The notes below the pieces were generated by a model that saw only the letters and a program-made list of their open reading frames with translations, did not search any database and was not told where the DNA came from. From positions 1 through 16,931 of the forward strand of contig JADLDF010000259.1 in the NCBI GenBank assembly GCA_020846815.1: a stretch of DNA of 16,931 nt, written 5' to 3'. Of the stretch, positions 1 through 8,694 are shown piece by piece; position 1 is the stretch's first letter; each line of letters starts with the position of its first letter. The stretch is from Gammaproteobacteria bacterium. Lineage in GTDB: Bacteria > Pseudomonadota > Gammaproteobacteria > Steroidobacterales > Steroidobacteraceae. The position numbers were made by a program, and so were the translations under genes.

Positions 1-1773
1 TCGTTCACGCTCGCGGTCGAGCAGCTCATGCAGCGCTACTACCGCACCGTCATGGACGTGAGCCTGCTGAACGAGCTGCTGCTGCAGCTGTTCCGCGAAA
101 AGATCCTCGAGGAGACCGCGCCGCCGCGGCCGCTGAACCCGCGCTTCCAGGTGCGCGGCGACTACCTCGAGGCCGTCAGCGACGAGGTGTTCGCGCGCAC
201 CCCGCACGCGCTGCTGGAAGTGTTCGCGCTGCTGCAGCAGAACCCCGAGATCCGCGGCGTGCGCGCCTCGACGATCCGCGCGATCGGCCGCCACCAGTGG
301 CTCATCGACGAGGAGTTCCGCCAGAACCCGCGCAACCACCGGCTGTTCCTCGACATCCTGCGCGCGCCTGCAGGCGTGACGCACGAGCTGCGGCGCATGA
401 ACACCTACGGCGTGCTCGGCCGCTACATCCCCTCCTTCGGCCGCATCGTCGGCCGCATGCAGTACGACCTGTTCCACGCCTACACCGTCGATGCGCACAC
501 GCTGTTCGTGGTCAGCAACCTGCGGCGCCTGGCGATCCCGCGCTTCGACCACGAGCTGCCGGACCTGTCGCGGATCATGCAGTCGCTGCCGCGGCAGGAG
601 ATCGCCTATCTCGCCGCGCTGTTCCACGACATCGCCAAGGGCCGCGGCGGCGACCACTCCGATCTCGGCGCGGTCGACGCCGAGGCCTTCTGCCTCGAGC
701 AGGGGCTGTCGCGCTACGACGCGCGCCTCGTCGCCTGGCTGGTGCGCAACCACCTGCAGCTGTCGATCACCGCGCAGAAGCAGGACATCTCCGACCCGCA
801 GGTCATCAGCGCCTTCGCGCAGCGCGTCGGCGACGAGACCCACCTCGACTACCTCTACGTGCTGACCGTCGCCGACGTGCGCGGCACCAACCCCAAGCTC
901 TGGAACTCCTGGAAGGCCTCGCTGTTCCACGAGTTCTACGAGCGCGTGAAGCGCGCGCTGCGCCGCGGCCTCGAGAGCCCGATCGACCAGGACGAGCTGA
1001 AGCGCGAGACCCAGCAGGCGGCGCGCGAGCTGCTGGCCGGCCGCGGGCTCGGCGCGGCAGCGATCGATGCAGCCTGGGCCAAGCTCTCCGACGCCTACTT
1101 CCTGCGGCACACCCCCGAGGAAGTGGCCTGGCACACCCGCGTGCTGGCGACACACTCGGGTGACGCGGACGACCCCGTGGTCTCGCTGCAGCCGGAGAAC
1201 CACCGCGGCACCACGGCGATCATGACCTATGCGCCGCATCGCCATCACGGCTTCGCGCGCAGCACCGCCGTTCTCGAACAGCTCGGCCTGAACGTCGTCG
1301 ACGCGCGCATCACGCCGACCCAGGACGGCAACAGCCTCGATCTCTACCACGTGCTCGAGGAGGACGGCTCGGCGATCGACGACGCCGAACGCCGCCGCGA
1401 AATCGAACAGGCCCTGCTGCGCTCGCTGCAGAGTCCCAAGGAAACGCCGCTCGGCGTCTCGCGCCGCGCGCCGCGCCAGGTGCGCATGTTCAACACCGCG
1501 ACGCAGATCCACGTCAGCATTGACGAACGCAACCACCGCTCGGTGCTCGAGCTGGTCGCCGGCGACCGCCCCGGCCTGCTCTGCGACATCGGCAAGGTCA
1601 TGATGGACGAGCGCATCGAGCTGCTCGCCGCCAAGATCATGACCGTCGGCGAGCGCGCCGAGGACGTCTTCTACCTCACCGACCGCGACCACCACCCGCT
1701 TGACGCAGCCACCGCCGAGCGCCTGGTCGCGCGCCTGACGGAAGCGCTCGACCGACGCCACGCCGCAACCTGA
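1..1773 (+). CDS. glnD: Bifunctional uridylyltransferase/uridylyl-removing enzyme GlnD, C-terminal part (5' end outside window)
   Basis: This is the nitrogen-status sensor that uridylylates PII (GlnB/GlnK) when glutamine is low and removes UMP when glutamine is high. The reading frame is open from base 1, so the gene starts upstream. About 590 residues are visible, against roughly 890 in E. coli, and the nucleotidyltransferase domain is missing off the edge. The visible part begins near the end of the GlnD linker (LMQRYYRTVMDVSLLNE). It continues through the HD phosphohydrolase domain, with the metal-binding pair in LFHDIAKGRGGDHS at about visible residues 209-210. Two C-terminal ACT domains follow at about 402-480 (TAIMTYAPHRHHGFARS) and 512-590 (LELVAGDRPGLLCDIGK); in the family these bind glutamine. 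The C-terminus looks complete and no frameshift is seen. The next gene, dapC, starts 114 nt downstream. The family call is near certain; whether the upstream neighbour is map or rpsB cannot be seen. Confidence 0.97.
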   Translation, partial: SFTLAVEQLMQRYYRTVMDVSLLNELLLQLFREKILEETAPPRPLNPRFQVRGDYLEAVSDEVFARTPHALLEVFALLQQNPEIRGVRASTIRAIGRHQWLIDEEFRQNPRNHRLFLDILRAPAGVTHELRRMNTYGVLGRYIPSFGRIVGRMQYDLFHAYTVDAHTLFVVSNLRRLAIPRFDHELPDLSRIMQSLPRQEIAYLAALFHDIAKGRGGDHSDLGAVDAEAFCLEQGLSRYDARLVAWLVRNHLQLSITAQKQDISDPQVISAFAQRVGDETHLDYLYVLTVADVRGTNPKLWNSWKASLFHEFYERVKRALRRGLESPIDQDELKRETQQAARELLAGRGLGAAAIDAAWAKLSDAYFLRHTPEEVAWHTRVLATHSGDADDPVVSLQPENHRGTTAIMTYAPHRHHGFARSTAVLEQLGLNVVDARITPTQDGNSLDLYHVLEEDGSAIDDAERRREIEQALLRSLQSPKETPLGVSRRAPRQVRMFNTATQIHVSIDERNHRSVLELVAGDRPGLLCDIGKVMMDERIELLAAKIMTVGERAEDVFYLTDRDHHPLDAATAERLVARLTEALDRRHAAT

Positions 1774-1833
1774 GCGGCGGTCCCGACGGCAACCAAGCGA
1801 TCCGCAGAGCAGCAGCCCACGTCGGGCATCGGC

Positions 1834-1839
1834 TACACT
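1834..1839 (+). promoter_or_regulatory. Possible -10 element of a dapC promoter
   Basis: The 114-nt gap between glnD and dapC contains GGCTACACT, whose TACACT is a common form of the sigma-70 -10 box in high-GC gammaproteobacteria. The same hexamer occurs in the candidate promoter of porin 1. No convincing -35 box lies 16-18 nt upstream, so dapC may instead be read from glnD. No clear Shine-Dalgarno sequence precedes the dapC ATG either. Confidence 0.3.
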
Positions 1840-1887
1840 GCCGCGCCCGAGCATGGCGCCCCCGTCCACCGAAAACCCGACCCGTCC

Positions 1888-3095
1888 ATGAGCCGACTCG
1901 ACCTGCTGCAGCCCTACCCGTTCGAGCGCCTCGCGCGGCTCAAGGCCGGCATCGTGCCGCCCGCGGGCCTGCCGCACATCGCGATGTCCATCGGCGAGCC
2001 GCAGCATCCGCCGCCGCCCTTCGTGCTCGAGACGCTGCGCGCGAACCTGCACAAGGTCGGCAGCTATCCCGCGACCCTGGGCCTTCCCGAGCTGCGCACC
2101 GCCTGCGCACGCTGGCTCGAGCGACGCTTCGCGCTCGGCGCCGGCAACGTCGACCCGGCGACCATGGTGCTGCCGGTCAACGGCACACGCGAGGCGCTGT
2201 TCGCGTTCGCGCAGGCGAGCGTCGACGCCTCCGCCCGGTCCGCGCCGACGGTCGTGATGCCGAATCCGTTCTACCAGATCTATGAAGGCGCGGCCCTGCT
2301 GGCCGGCGCCGAGCCCGTGTTCGCGCCGCCCTGCGCCGCCAGCGGCGGCCTGCCGGATCTCGATGCCGTGCCCGAGGACGCCTGGCGCCGCTGCCAGCTG
2401 CTCTACCTCTGCAGCCCCGGCAATCCGACCGGCGCGGTCATGGACCTCGCCTACTTCGAGCGCGCGCTCGAGCTCGCCGAGCGCCACGACTTCGTCGTCG
2501 CCTCGGACGAGTGCTATTCCGAGCTGTACGCCGACGAGGCCGCGCCGCCGCCCTCGCTGCTCGCAGCCGCGCGCGCCACGGGCCGCAGCCGCTACGAGCG
2601 CTGCGTGGTCTTCCACAGCCTCTCCAAGCGCTCCAACCTGCCCGGGCTGCGCAGCGGCTTCGTCGCCGGCGACCCGCAGCGCCTGGCGCGATTCCTGCTC
2701 TACCGCACCTACCACGGCTCGGCCATGGCCGTGCCGACCCAGCTCGCGAGCATCGCGGCCTGGGACGACGACGCGCACGTCGCCGTGAACCGCGAGCTCT
2801 ACCGCGCCAAGTACGCCGGCGTGCTGCCGGTGCTGTCGCCCGTGCTCGGGCCCGGGCTCGAGCGGCCCGCCGGCGGCTTCTATCTCTGGGCCGAGGTCGG
2901 CGACGACGACGAGCGCTTCGTGCGCGAGCTCTACGCCGCCCGGAACGTCACGCTGCTGCCCGGCAGCTACCTCGCCCGCGACGGTGTCTCCGGCAATCCG
3001 GGACGCGGCCGCGTGCGCATCACACTGGTCGCCGGCGTCGACGAATGCGTCGCGGCCGCGCACCGCATCCACGACTTCATCCAGGAACGCCGACG

Positions 3096-3099
<4 letters not shown>
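1888..3099 (+). CDS. dapC: Succinyldiaminopimelate aminotransferase DapC
   Basis: This is a PLP-dependent class I/II aminotransferase (403 aa, normal family length). It should convert N-succinyl-2-amino-6-ketopimelate plus glutamate to N-succinyl-LL-diaminopimelate in the cytosolic lysine/peptidoglycan pathway. Visible family marks are the N-terminal [13 protein letters not shown], the central PGNPTG motif, SDECYSELY (the Asp that contacts the PLP pyridine nitrogen), and [17 protein letters not shown], where Lys247 is the expected Schiff-base lysine. RVRITLV near the C-terminus supplies the carboxylate-binding Arg region. The start is the only ATG that gives the usual N-terminus; its Shine-Dalgarno sequence is poor. 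The stop codon overlaps the dapD start in ATGA, so the two are probably translationally coupled. An ArgD/AspC-type aminotransferase is the alternative, but adjacency to dapD and the GEPQHPPP motif favour DapC. Confidence 0.93.
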
Positions 3100-3935
<836 letters not shown>

Positions 3936-3948
3936 GCACGGCTTCAGC

Positions 3949-3963
3949 TGAGCTCCCGGCTCA
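3949..3963. other. Short inverted repeat between convergent dapD and porin 1
   Basis: TGAGC-TCCCG-GCTCA forms a 5-bp perfect stem with a 5-nt loop in the 25-nt gap between the convergent dapD and porin 1 stop codons. It overlaps the porin 1 stop. There is no T-tract on either strand (only AAAA/TTTT next to it), so it is at best a weak bidirectional terminator. Confidence 0.2.
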
Positions 3964-5421
3964 AAAGCTCACGTTCAGGTCGAGCTGCAGGCGGTCGTAG
4001 TCGCGACTGCCGACCACGCGCGTCTGCACCGGAGCGCTGCCGGGGACCGTGACCAGGGCCGGCACGTCGAGGTTCGTGGCGTTCGTGTAGTAGGTCAGGT
4101 TGAAGCGCCAGTTGCGCGCAAACACGTAGGCGAGCTTGACCGCATGACCATCGCCGTCGGTCGCGCCGGCGGCGAAATCCGAATCGATCCATTGCGCGAA
4201 CAGCGCATCCTTTTCGACCTTCTGGAAGACGTAGCCGATCTCCCAGGTCCGCGGCTCGCCGGCGCGGCCGTAGGTGAAACCTGCGGACCAGGCGGTGTCG
4301 AGCCCGGCCGGCACGTCGGCGGTGGACGTCGCCGAGACGATGCCCGCGTCGGCCGCGAGGTTGCGGGCGACGTCGGCGAACAGCAGCAGCGGCCGCCCGG
4401 CGAGATCGATCCGCAGCTCGCCGAACAGCTCGACCACGTCGTAATCGTTCAGCAGGCAGGTGGCGACGCCGCGCCTGCAGACCGCCGGGCTGCTCGTCGT
4501 GGTGTTGCCGAAGGCGTTGGTCGCATTGCCGTCGAGGAACGGGTCGTAGCCCTCGACCGCGCCATGATCGAAGTACGCCGCGGCGACGGTCCAGCGGCCG
4601 CGCCCGGCGAGCGTGCCGCGCCAGCCCGCCTGGGCGCCGAGCATGTTCGAATCCGCCTGCGAGCCGCGCTCGCTCAGCAAGGTGTAGAACGCGGCCGCGA
4701 ACGGCCCGCTGGCGCCGCGCTGCCAGTTCACGGCCAGGCCCTCCGGATTCACGTCGGCGTCGTGGAAGAAGCTGCCGCTGCGCGCCCAGGGATAGCGCAT
4801 CTTGCCGGCCGTGAGCTTCCACCGATCGTTCGGCCGCCATTCCGCGTACGCCGTGTCGAGATCGAGCGCCTTGCGCGCACCGACGTTGGTCAACGTCTGG
4901 TTGGCCCCGCGCGGATCGAAACCCTCGCCCGTCGAGAGCTGGACCTCGGCGCTGACGGTCTCGTTGACCCGCGCGAGCAGGCCGAGGCGGGCACGGATGC
5001 GGTCGCGGTAGCGCTCCTGCGCCAGGTATTCCTGGTCGATCACCTCGGTGCGATAGCGCAGATCGCCCTTCCAGGTGAGGGCCGCGATGCCGGACCCGGC
5101 CGCGACCCGAGCCGACTGCTGCAGGGCTCGCGGGTCGTCTTGCCGATCGGTTTGCTGGTCGGTCTGCCGGGCCGCCTGGGCACGCTCGAGCGCAGCGAGA
5201 CGCACCTGCAGTGCTTCGAGCTGTGCGCGCAGCTCGGCGAGCTCGCTGGCCGGCGCGGGCGCAGACACCGGCACAGGCACGGGCATGGACGCAGACACTG
5301 GCGCGGGCGCGACGACGACGGCGGCCGCGGGCCGTTCGACCTCCGCGGCCCCGGCCGGCGAACTCACCAGGATCGAGGACAGCGCGGCGACGAACGCACC
5401 GCGGAAAAGTGGACGTTTCAT
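3961..5421 (-). CDS. Outer-membrane porin 1, putative-porin (Porin_5-like) family
   Basis: This is an outer-membrane beta-barrel protein of 486 aa. The N-terminus is a Sec signal peptide (MKRPLFRGAFVAALSSIL..., cleavage likely after Ala26). A Pro/Val/Ala-rich linker (28-58) and a short coiled coil (about 59-83, ELAELRAQLEALQVRLAAL) follow, of the kind that helps trimeric porins assemble. The rest is alternating amphipathic strands with aromatic girdles (WKGDLRYR, WKLTAGKMRYPW, YFDHGAVEGY). It ends in a C-terminal Phe (LQLDLNVSF), the usual signal for barrel insertion. It carries the family-type motif WIDSDFAAGATDGDG. I chose Met at 5421 because GAGAG lies 9 nt upstream; an in-frame ATG at 5430 has no such site. 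Cys315 and Cys322 are also present in porin 2. It is last in the phosphate-uptake block, 276 nt after phoU, and may have its own promoter. A phosphate-channel role is inferred from context only. Confidence 0.87.
   Translation of the reverse strand: MKRPLFRGAFVAALSSILVSSPAGAAEVERPAAAVVVAPAPVSASMPVPVPVSAPAPASELAELRAQLEALQVRLAALERAQAARQTDQQTDRQDDPRALQQSARVAAGSGIAALTWKGDLRYRTEVIDQEYLAQERYRDRIRARLGLLARVNETVSAEVQLSTGEGFDPRGANQTLTNVGARKALDLDTAYAEWRPNDRWKLTAGKMRYPWARSGSFFHDADVNPEGLAVNWQRGASGPFAAAFYTLLSERGSQADSNMLGAQAGWRGTLAGRGRWTVAAAYFDHGAVEGYDPFLDGNATNAFGNTTTSSPAVCRRGVATCLLNDYDVVELFGELRIDLAGRPLLLFADVARNLAADAGIVSATSTADVPAGLDTAWSAGFTYGRAGEPRTWEIGYVFQKVEKDALFAQWIDSDFAAGATDGDGHAVKLAYVFARNWRFNLTYYTNATNLDVPALVTVPGSAPVQTRVVGSRDYDRLQLDLNVSF
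4091..4245 (-). repeat. Long direct repeat, copy in porin 1
   Basis: This 155-nt block aligns without gaps to 10429-10583 in porin 2, with six mismatches counted by eye. It includes a 60-nt run with no mismatch (4153-4212 against 10491-10550). It encodes the segment around EKDALFAQWIDSDFAAGATDG and the next strands. Elsewhere the two porins differ at many codons, so this block stands out. Confidence 0.85.
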
Positions 5422-5536
5422 GCTGGACATCTCTCGACGACAGGAGCCCGGTGCCGCAAGCCATCCATGCCATGCGGCGATCCGTTTCGGTTCGGGATCG
5501 GTGCAGCGCCCCGGGAAGCGCGCGGGCGCGCGCAGC

Positions 5537-5565
5537 AGTGTACGGCCTCGGTCCAGGGAAGTCAG
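5537..5565 (-). promoter_or_regulatory. Candidate sigma-70 promoter for porin 1
   Basis: On the minus strand, CTGACT (5565-5560) and TACACT (5542-5537) are separated by exactly 17 nt. They match the -35 and -10 consensus boxes at four of six positions each. Transcription would start near 5530 and leave a leader of roughly 110 nt before the porin ATG. It lies in the 276-nt gap between phoU and porin 1. That gap otherwise holds no gene, no PHO box and no clear terminator. Confidence 0.4.
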
Positions 5566-5697
5566 GGTCGCCGCGCTCGTATGCCGGCGCGGATCTTCGC
5601 CAGCTCTGCCGGCAGCCGCCGCACCAGGCCGCGCCCCGCAAGAGCGGCCCGCTGCGACCGACGGCGGCCTGCGCCGGCGGAGGACCCGCGGCGGCGG

Positions 5698-6429
5698 TCA
5701 GGCCCCGGCCGGCGGCGGTACTCCGAGCGGCGGGCTCTGCGCCAAACCCGCGCCGCGCCCCTGCCCCATTTCGGCCACGACGCGCGCGACGTTGCGCGCG
5801 TGGTCGCCGATCCGCTCGAGCGACTTGAGCACGAACGCGGCTTCCAGGGTCACGGAGAAGTTGCGCGGGTCCTCCATCGCACGGGTCATCAGCCTGCGCA
5901 AGCCGTCCGCGTACTCGTCGTCGAGCTCCTGGTCGAGCGCCACGACCTGCAGCGACAAGTCGTGGTCGATACGGTCGAGCGCATCGAGCGACAGCCGCAA
6001 CATGTTGATCGCGAGTCTCGCGAGATGCCTCACGTCGCGCGCGGTCGCGGCACCCGGTCGGCCGCTGTCCCGCCCGGCGCGTCCCCGCACCGTCAGGGCG
6101 ATTTTCTTCGCCTCGTCCCCCATGCGCTCGAACTCCGCCACGACCTTGGTGAATCCCAGCGCGACTCGCAGGTCGACGGCCACGGGCTGGCGTTTGGCGA
6201 TCAGCCGCAGCGACCGCTCGTCGACGTCGATCTCGAACTCGTTCACGCCGCGCTCGCGCTCGATCACGCGGTCGGCGGCCACCGGGTCCCAGTCCGCGTA
6301 GGCCGACGAGGCCTCGCGAACCTGCAGCAGCACGAGGCTGCCCATCTCGACGACGCGCACGTGCTGGCTCGAGAGCTCGCCGTTGAATGCCCGGCTGGTG
6401 TGCCCCTCGATGTCGGTGGGCTCGTCCAT
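5698..6429 (-). CDS. phoU: Phosphate transport regulator PhoU, copy 1 (pst-linked)
   Basis: PhoU is a cytosolic two-repeat helical-bundle protein that links Pst transporter status to PhoR and keeps the Pho regulon off when phosphate is plentiful. The protein is 243 aa, the usual size. It carries the two metal-binding family motifs ERMGD (101-105, in EFERMGDEAKK) and ERIGD (205-209, in LERIGDHARN), one per repeat. The C-terminal ~25 residues (GQGRGAGLAQSPPLGVPPPAGA) are Gly/Pro-rich and probably disordered. The ATG lies 8 nt after the pstB stop with only a weak GAG upstream, so it is likely coupled to pstB. A second, diverged phoU is at 14888-15610; the pst position makes this copy the orthologue of the E. 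coli pst-operon gene. Confidence in family is very high; division of labour with copy 2 is unknown. Confidence 0.95.
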   Translation of the reverse strand: MDEPTDIEGHTSRAFNGELSSQHVRVVEMGSLVLLQVREASSAYADWDPVAADRVIERERGVNEFEIDVDERSLRLIAKRQPVAVDLRVALGFTKVVAEFERMGDEAKKIALTVRGRAGRDSGRPGAATARDVRHLARLAINMLRLSLDALDRIDHDLSLQVVALDQELDDEYADGLRRLMTRAMEDPRNFSVTLEAAFVLKSLERIGDHARNVARVVAEMGQGRGAGLAQSPPLGVPPPAGA

Positions 6430-6437
6430 GGCGGAGC

Positions 6438-7367
6438 TCAGCCGAAACGGCCCGTGATGTAGTCCTCGGTCAGGCGCGCGCGCGGGTTGGTGAAGATCCG
6501 GTCGGTCTCGCCGACCTCGACCAGATCGCCGAGATGGAAGTACGCCGTGCGCTGCGAGACGCGCGCTGCCTGCTGCATCGAGTGCGTGACGATGCAGATG
6601 GAGTAGCTCTGCCGCAGCTCGTCGATCAGGTCCTCGATCTTGGCGGTCGCGATCGGATCGAGCGCCGAACAGGGCTCGTCCATGAGGATGACCTCCGGAT
6701 TCACCGCGATGGTGCGCGCGATGCACAGCCGCTGCTGCTGTCCGCCGGAGAGGCTCGTGCCCGGCTGGGCGAGGCGGTCCTTGACCTCGTCCCAGAGACC
6801 CGCGCGCCGCAGGCTCGACTGCACGATGTCGTCGAGCTCGGCGCGGTCGGCCGCGAGGCCGTGGATGCGCGGCCCGTAGGCGACGTTCTCGTAGATCGAC
6901 TTCGGGAACGGATTGGGCTTCTGGAACACCATGCCGACGCGCGCGCGCAGCTGCACGACGTCCTGACGCCGGTCGTGGATGTCGTTGCCATCGAGGCGGA
7001 TCTGGCCCTCGACGCGCGCACCGGGGATGGTGTCGTTCATGCGGTTGAGGCAACGTAGGAACGTCGACTTGCCACAGCCGGAAGGCCCGATCATCGCCAG
7101 CACCTCCCGCCGGCCGACGTCGATGCTCAGGCTGCGGATGGCCTGTTTTTCGCCGTAGAACACGTTGACATTGCGGCACGAGAAGACCGGATCGGCCGAG
7201 ACGATCGACCCGACGGTCTTGTTGCCTTCGGGCACCGGCAGGGATTTGGCGGCGGAGGAGCCGGACGGACCGGCAGACGGCGCCGCCGGCGTGGCGCTCG
7301 AGCCATCGTTCATTGCGGTTTTCCGGGCGGCGGAACGCGCGCCAGTGCGAGTCAAGGTCCTGTCCAT
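6438..7367 (-). CDS. pstB: Phosphate ABC transporter ATP-binding protein PstB
   Basis: PstB is the ATPase that powers phosphate import through PstCA. All ABC motifs are present: Walker A GPSGCGKS (94-101), Q-loop Gln149 in [10 protein letters not shown], signature LSGGQ (206-210), Walker B VILMDE with Glu231, and the switch His262 in IVTHSM. At 309 aa it is about 50 residues longer than E. coli PstB. The extra length is an Ala/Ser/Gly/Pro-rich N-terminal tail that precedes [12 protein letters not shown]. Two starts are reasonable. ATG 7367 has GGTGA 5 nt upstream, overlapping the pstA stop, and I use it here. ATG 7313 (18 codons in) has GGAAA about 5 nt upstream. Either start leaves a non-canonical tail of at least 40 residues. 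It sits 4 nt after pstA and 8 nt before phoU, so it is in the same operon. Confidence 0.97.
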   Translation of the reverse strand: MDRTLTRTGARSAARKTAMNDGSSATPAAPSAGPSGSSAAKSLPVPEGNKTVGSIVSADPVFSCRNVNVFYGEKQAIRSLSIDVGRREVLAMIGPSGCGKSTFLRCLNRMNDTIPGARVEGQIRLDGNDIHDRRQDVVQLRARVGMVFQKPNPFPKSIYENVAYGPRIHGLAADRAELDDIVQSSLRRAGLWDEVKDRLAQPGTSLSGGQQQRLCIARTIAVNPEVILMDEPCSALDPIATAKIEDLIDELRQSYSICIVTHSMQQAARVSQRTAYFHLGDLVEVGETDRIFTNPRARLTEDYITGRFG

Positions 7368-7371
7368 GGCT

Positions 7372-8694
7372 TCACCATCGCTTTTCGAATCGGTTGCGCA
7401 GCACCACGGCGGTGGCGTTCATGACCAGCAGGAATACCAGCAGCACGATGATGGCTCCGGAAGTGCGCTCGACGAAGCCGCGCTCGGGCAGGTCGGACCA
7501 GAGAAAGACCTGGACCGGCAGCACCGTCGCCGGATCGAACACGCTGGTCGGCACCTCGACGATGAACGCCACCATGCCGATCATCAGCAGCGGAGCGCTC
7601 TCGCCGAGCGCCCGGGCCATGCCGATGATCGCGCCGGTGAGCATGCCGGGCATCGCCAGCGGCAGCACGTGGTGCGCGACCATCTGGATCCGCGAGGCGC
7701 CCATTCCGAGGGCCGCTTCGCGGATCGACGGCGGCACCGATTTCAGCGCCGCGCGCGCCGCGATGATGATGGTCGGCAGCGTCAGCAGCGTCAGCACCAG
7801 CCCGCCGACCACCGGGGCGCTGCGCGGCATGCCGAAGAACGCGATGAACACGGCGAGGCCCAGCAGGCCGAACACGATCGAAGGTACGGCCGCGAGATTG
7901 TTGATGTTGACCTCGATCAGGTCCGTCATGCGGTTGCGCGGCGCGAACTCCTCCAGATACACGGCCGCGGCCACGCCGATCGGGAACGACAACGCCAACG
8001 TGATCAGCAGCGTCAGGAAGGAGCCGAACAACGCCCCGCGGACGCCCGCCTGCTCCGGATCGCGCGAATCGCCATTGCCGAAGAAGGCGCGGTTGAAACG
8101 CAGCTCCAGGGCGCCGTCGCGCTGCAGTGCTTCGATCCACTCGAGCTGTTGCGCGGACAAGCGGCGTTCCTGCTCGGGCGAATCGCGGCGCGTGCTGCCC
8201 TTCAGCAGCATGTCCACGACGTCGTCCGCCAGCACCCAGACGCGCTCGTGCGTGCCGATCAACGCAGGATTCGCCACCACGCGACGCTGCAGCACGAGCG
8301 ATGCCGCACTGCTCGCCAGGCGATAGAGCTGTCGCAGGTTGGCGCGCCCCTCGACCTGCGGGAAGCGTGCCTTCAGGCTCTCACGGATCAGCGCCTGGTA
8401 GTCCGCGGTCGCCAGCTGCTCGCGATTGCGTGAACCGGCCGGGTCGATGATCTCCGGGTCGTAGTAGATCTGCAGCTGCAGATAGCTCTGCCGGAACACC
8501 GACGCCCCCTGCGAGAAGATCGTTCCGAACAGGAAAACGACGAAGGCCACGCCGGTCAGCACCGCGAGGATGCCGTAGGCGCGGAACCGGGCCTCGGCGC
8601 GATAGCGCCGCTTCAGGCTGCGCGCGACCACCGCCTGGGTCTCGGCGGCGCTGCGCGCCGGCCGCGCCGCGGCGGCTTCACTCGTACTGTTCAC
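7372..8694 (-). CDS. pstA: Phosphate ABC transporter permease PstA (DUF3333-type, long form)
   Basis: PstA is one of the two inner-membrane subunits of the phosphate channel. At 440 aa it is far longer than the ~296-aa E. coli protein. After a basic cytoplasmic N-terminus comes a first membrane segment (about 41-61, [20 protein letters not shown]). A predicted periplasmic domain of about 160 residues (62-222) follows, as in PstA proteins carrying the DUF3333 region. The permease core begins at about 223 with five further hydrophobic segments. The coupling-loop (EAA-like) motif, [27 protein letters not shown], is the site that contacts PstB. The start overlaps the end of pstC by 17 nt, and the stop is 4 nt before pstB. 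It is certain as a PstA-family permease; the periplasmic domain's function is unknown to me. Confidence 0.95.
   Translation of the reverse strand: MNSTSEAAAARPARSAAETQAVVARSLKRRYRAEARFRAYGILAVLTGVAFVVFLFGTIFSQGASVFRQSYLQLQIYYDPEIIDPAGSRNREQLATADYQALIRESLKARFPQVEGRANLRQLYRLASSAASLVLQRRVVANPALIGTHERVWVLADDVVDMLLKGSTRRDSPEQERRLSAQQLEWIEALQRDGALELRFNRAFFGNGDSRDPEQAGVRGALFGSFLTLLITLALSFPIGVAAAVYLEEFAPRNRMTDLIEVNINNLAAVPSIVFGLLGLAVFIAFFGMPRSAPVVGGLVLTLLTLPTIIIAARAALKSVPPSIREAALGMGASRIQMVAHHVLPLAMPGMLTGAIIGMARALGESAPLLMIGMVAFIVEVPTSVFDPATVLPVQVFLWSDLPERGFVERTSGAIIVLLVFLLVMNATAVVLRNRFEKRW

Noticed and set aside
2511..3095. Extended 474-residue start for DapD inside dapC
   Set aside because: The extra N-terminus is an Arg/Ala-rich out-of-frame reading of dapC. 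The ATG at 3096 has a Shine-Dalgarno sequence and gives the family length.
5250..5320. Short repetitive GC tract in the N-terminal part of porin 1
   Set aside because: It encodes the Pro/Val/Ala linker after the signal peptide. The repetition is explained by a low-complexity protein segment and is too irregular to call a tandem repeat locus.
4144..6462. Long plus-strand open frame (772 codons) antisense to porin 1 and phoU
   Set aside because: It is a shadow frame of G+C-rich coding sequence. It runs across a porin, an intergenic gap and phoU, and its sequence is low-complexity and Arg/Ala-rich. Its resemblance to the antisense frame over porin 2 simply reflects porin paralogy.
7165..8433. 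Plus-strand open frame of 422 codons antisense to pstB/pstA
   Set aside because: The opposite strand encodes unmistakable PstB and PstA. The antisense product is His/Arg/Asp-rich without domain features, as expected from a GC-rich shadow.
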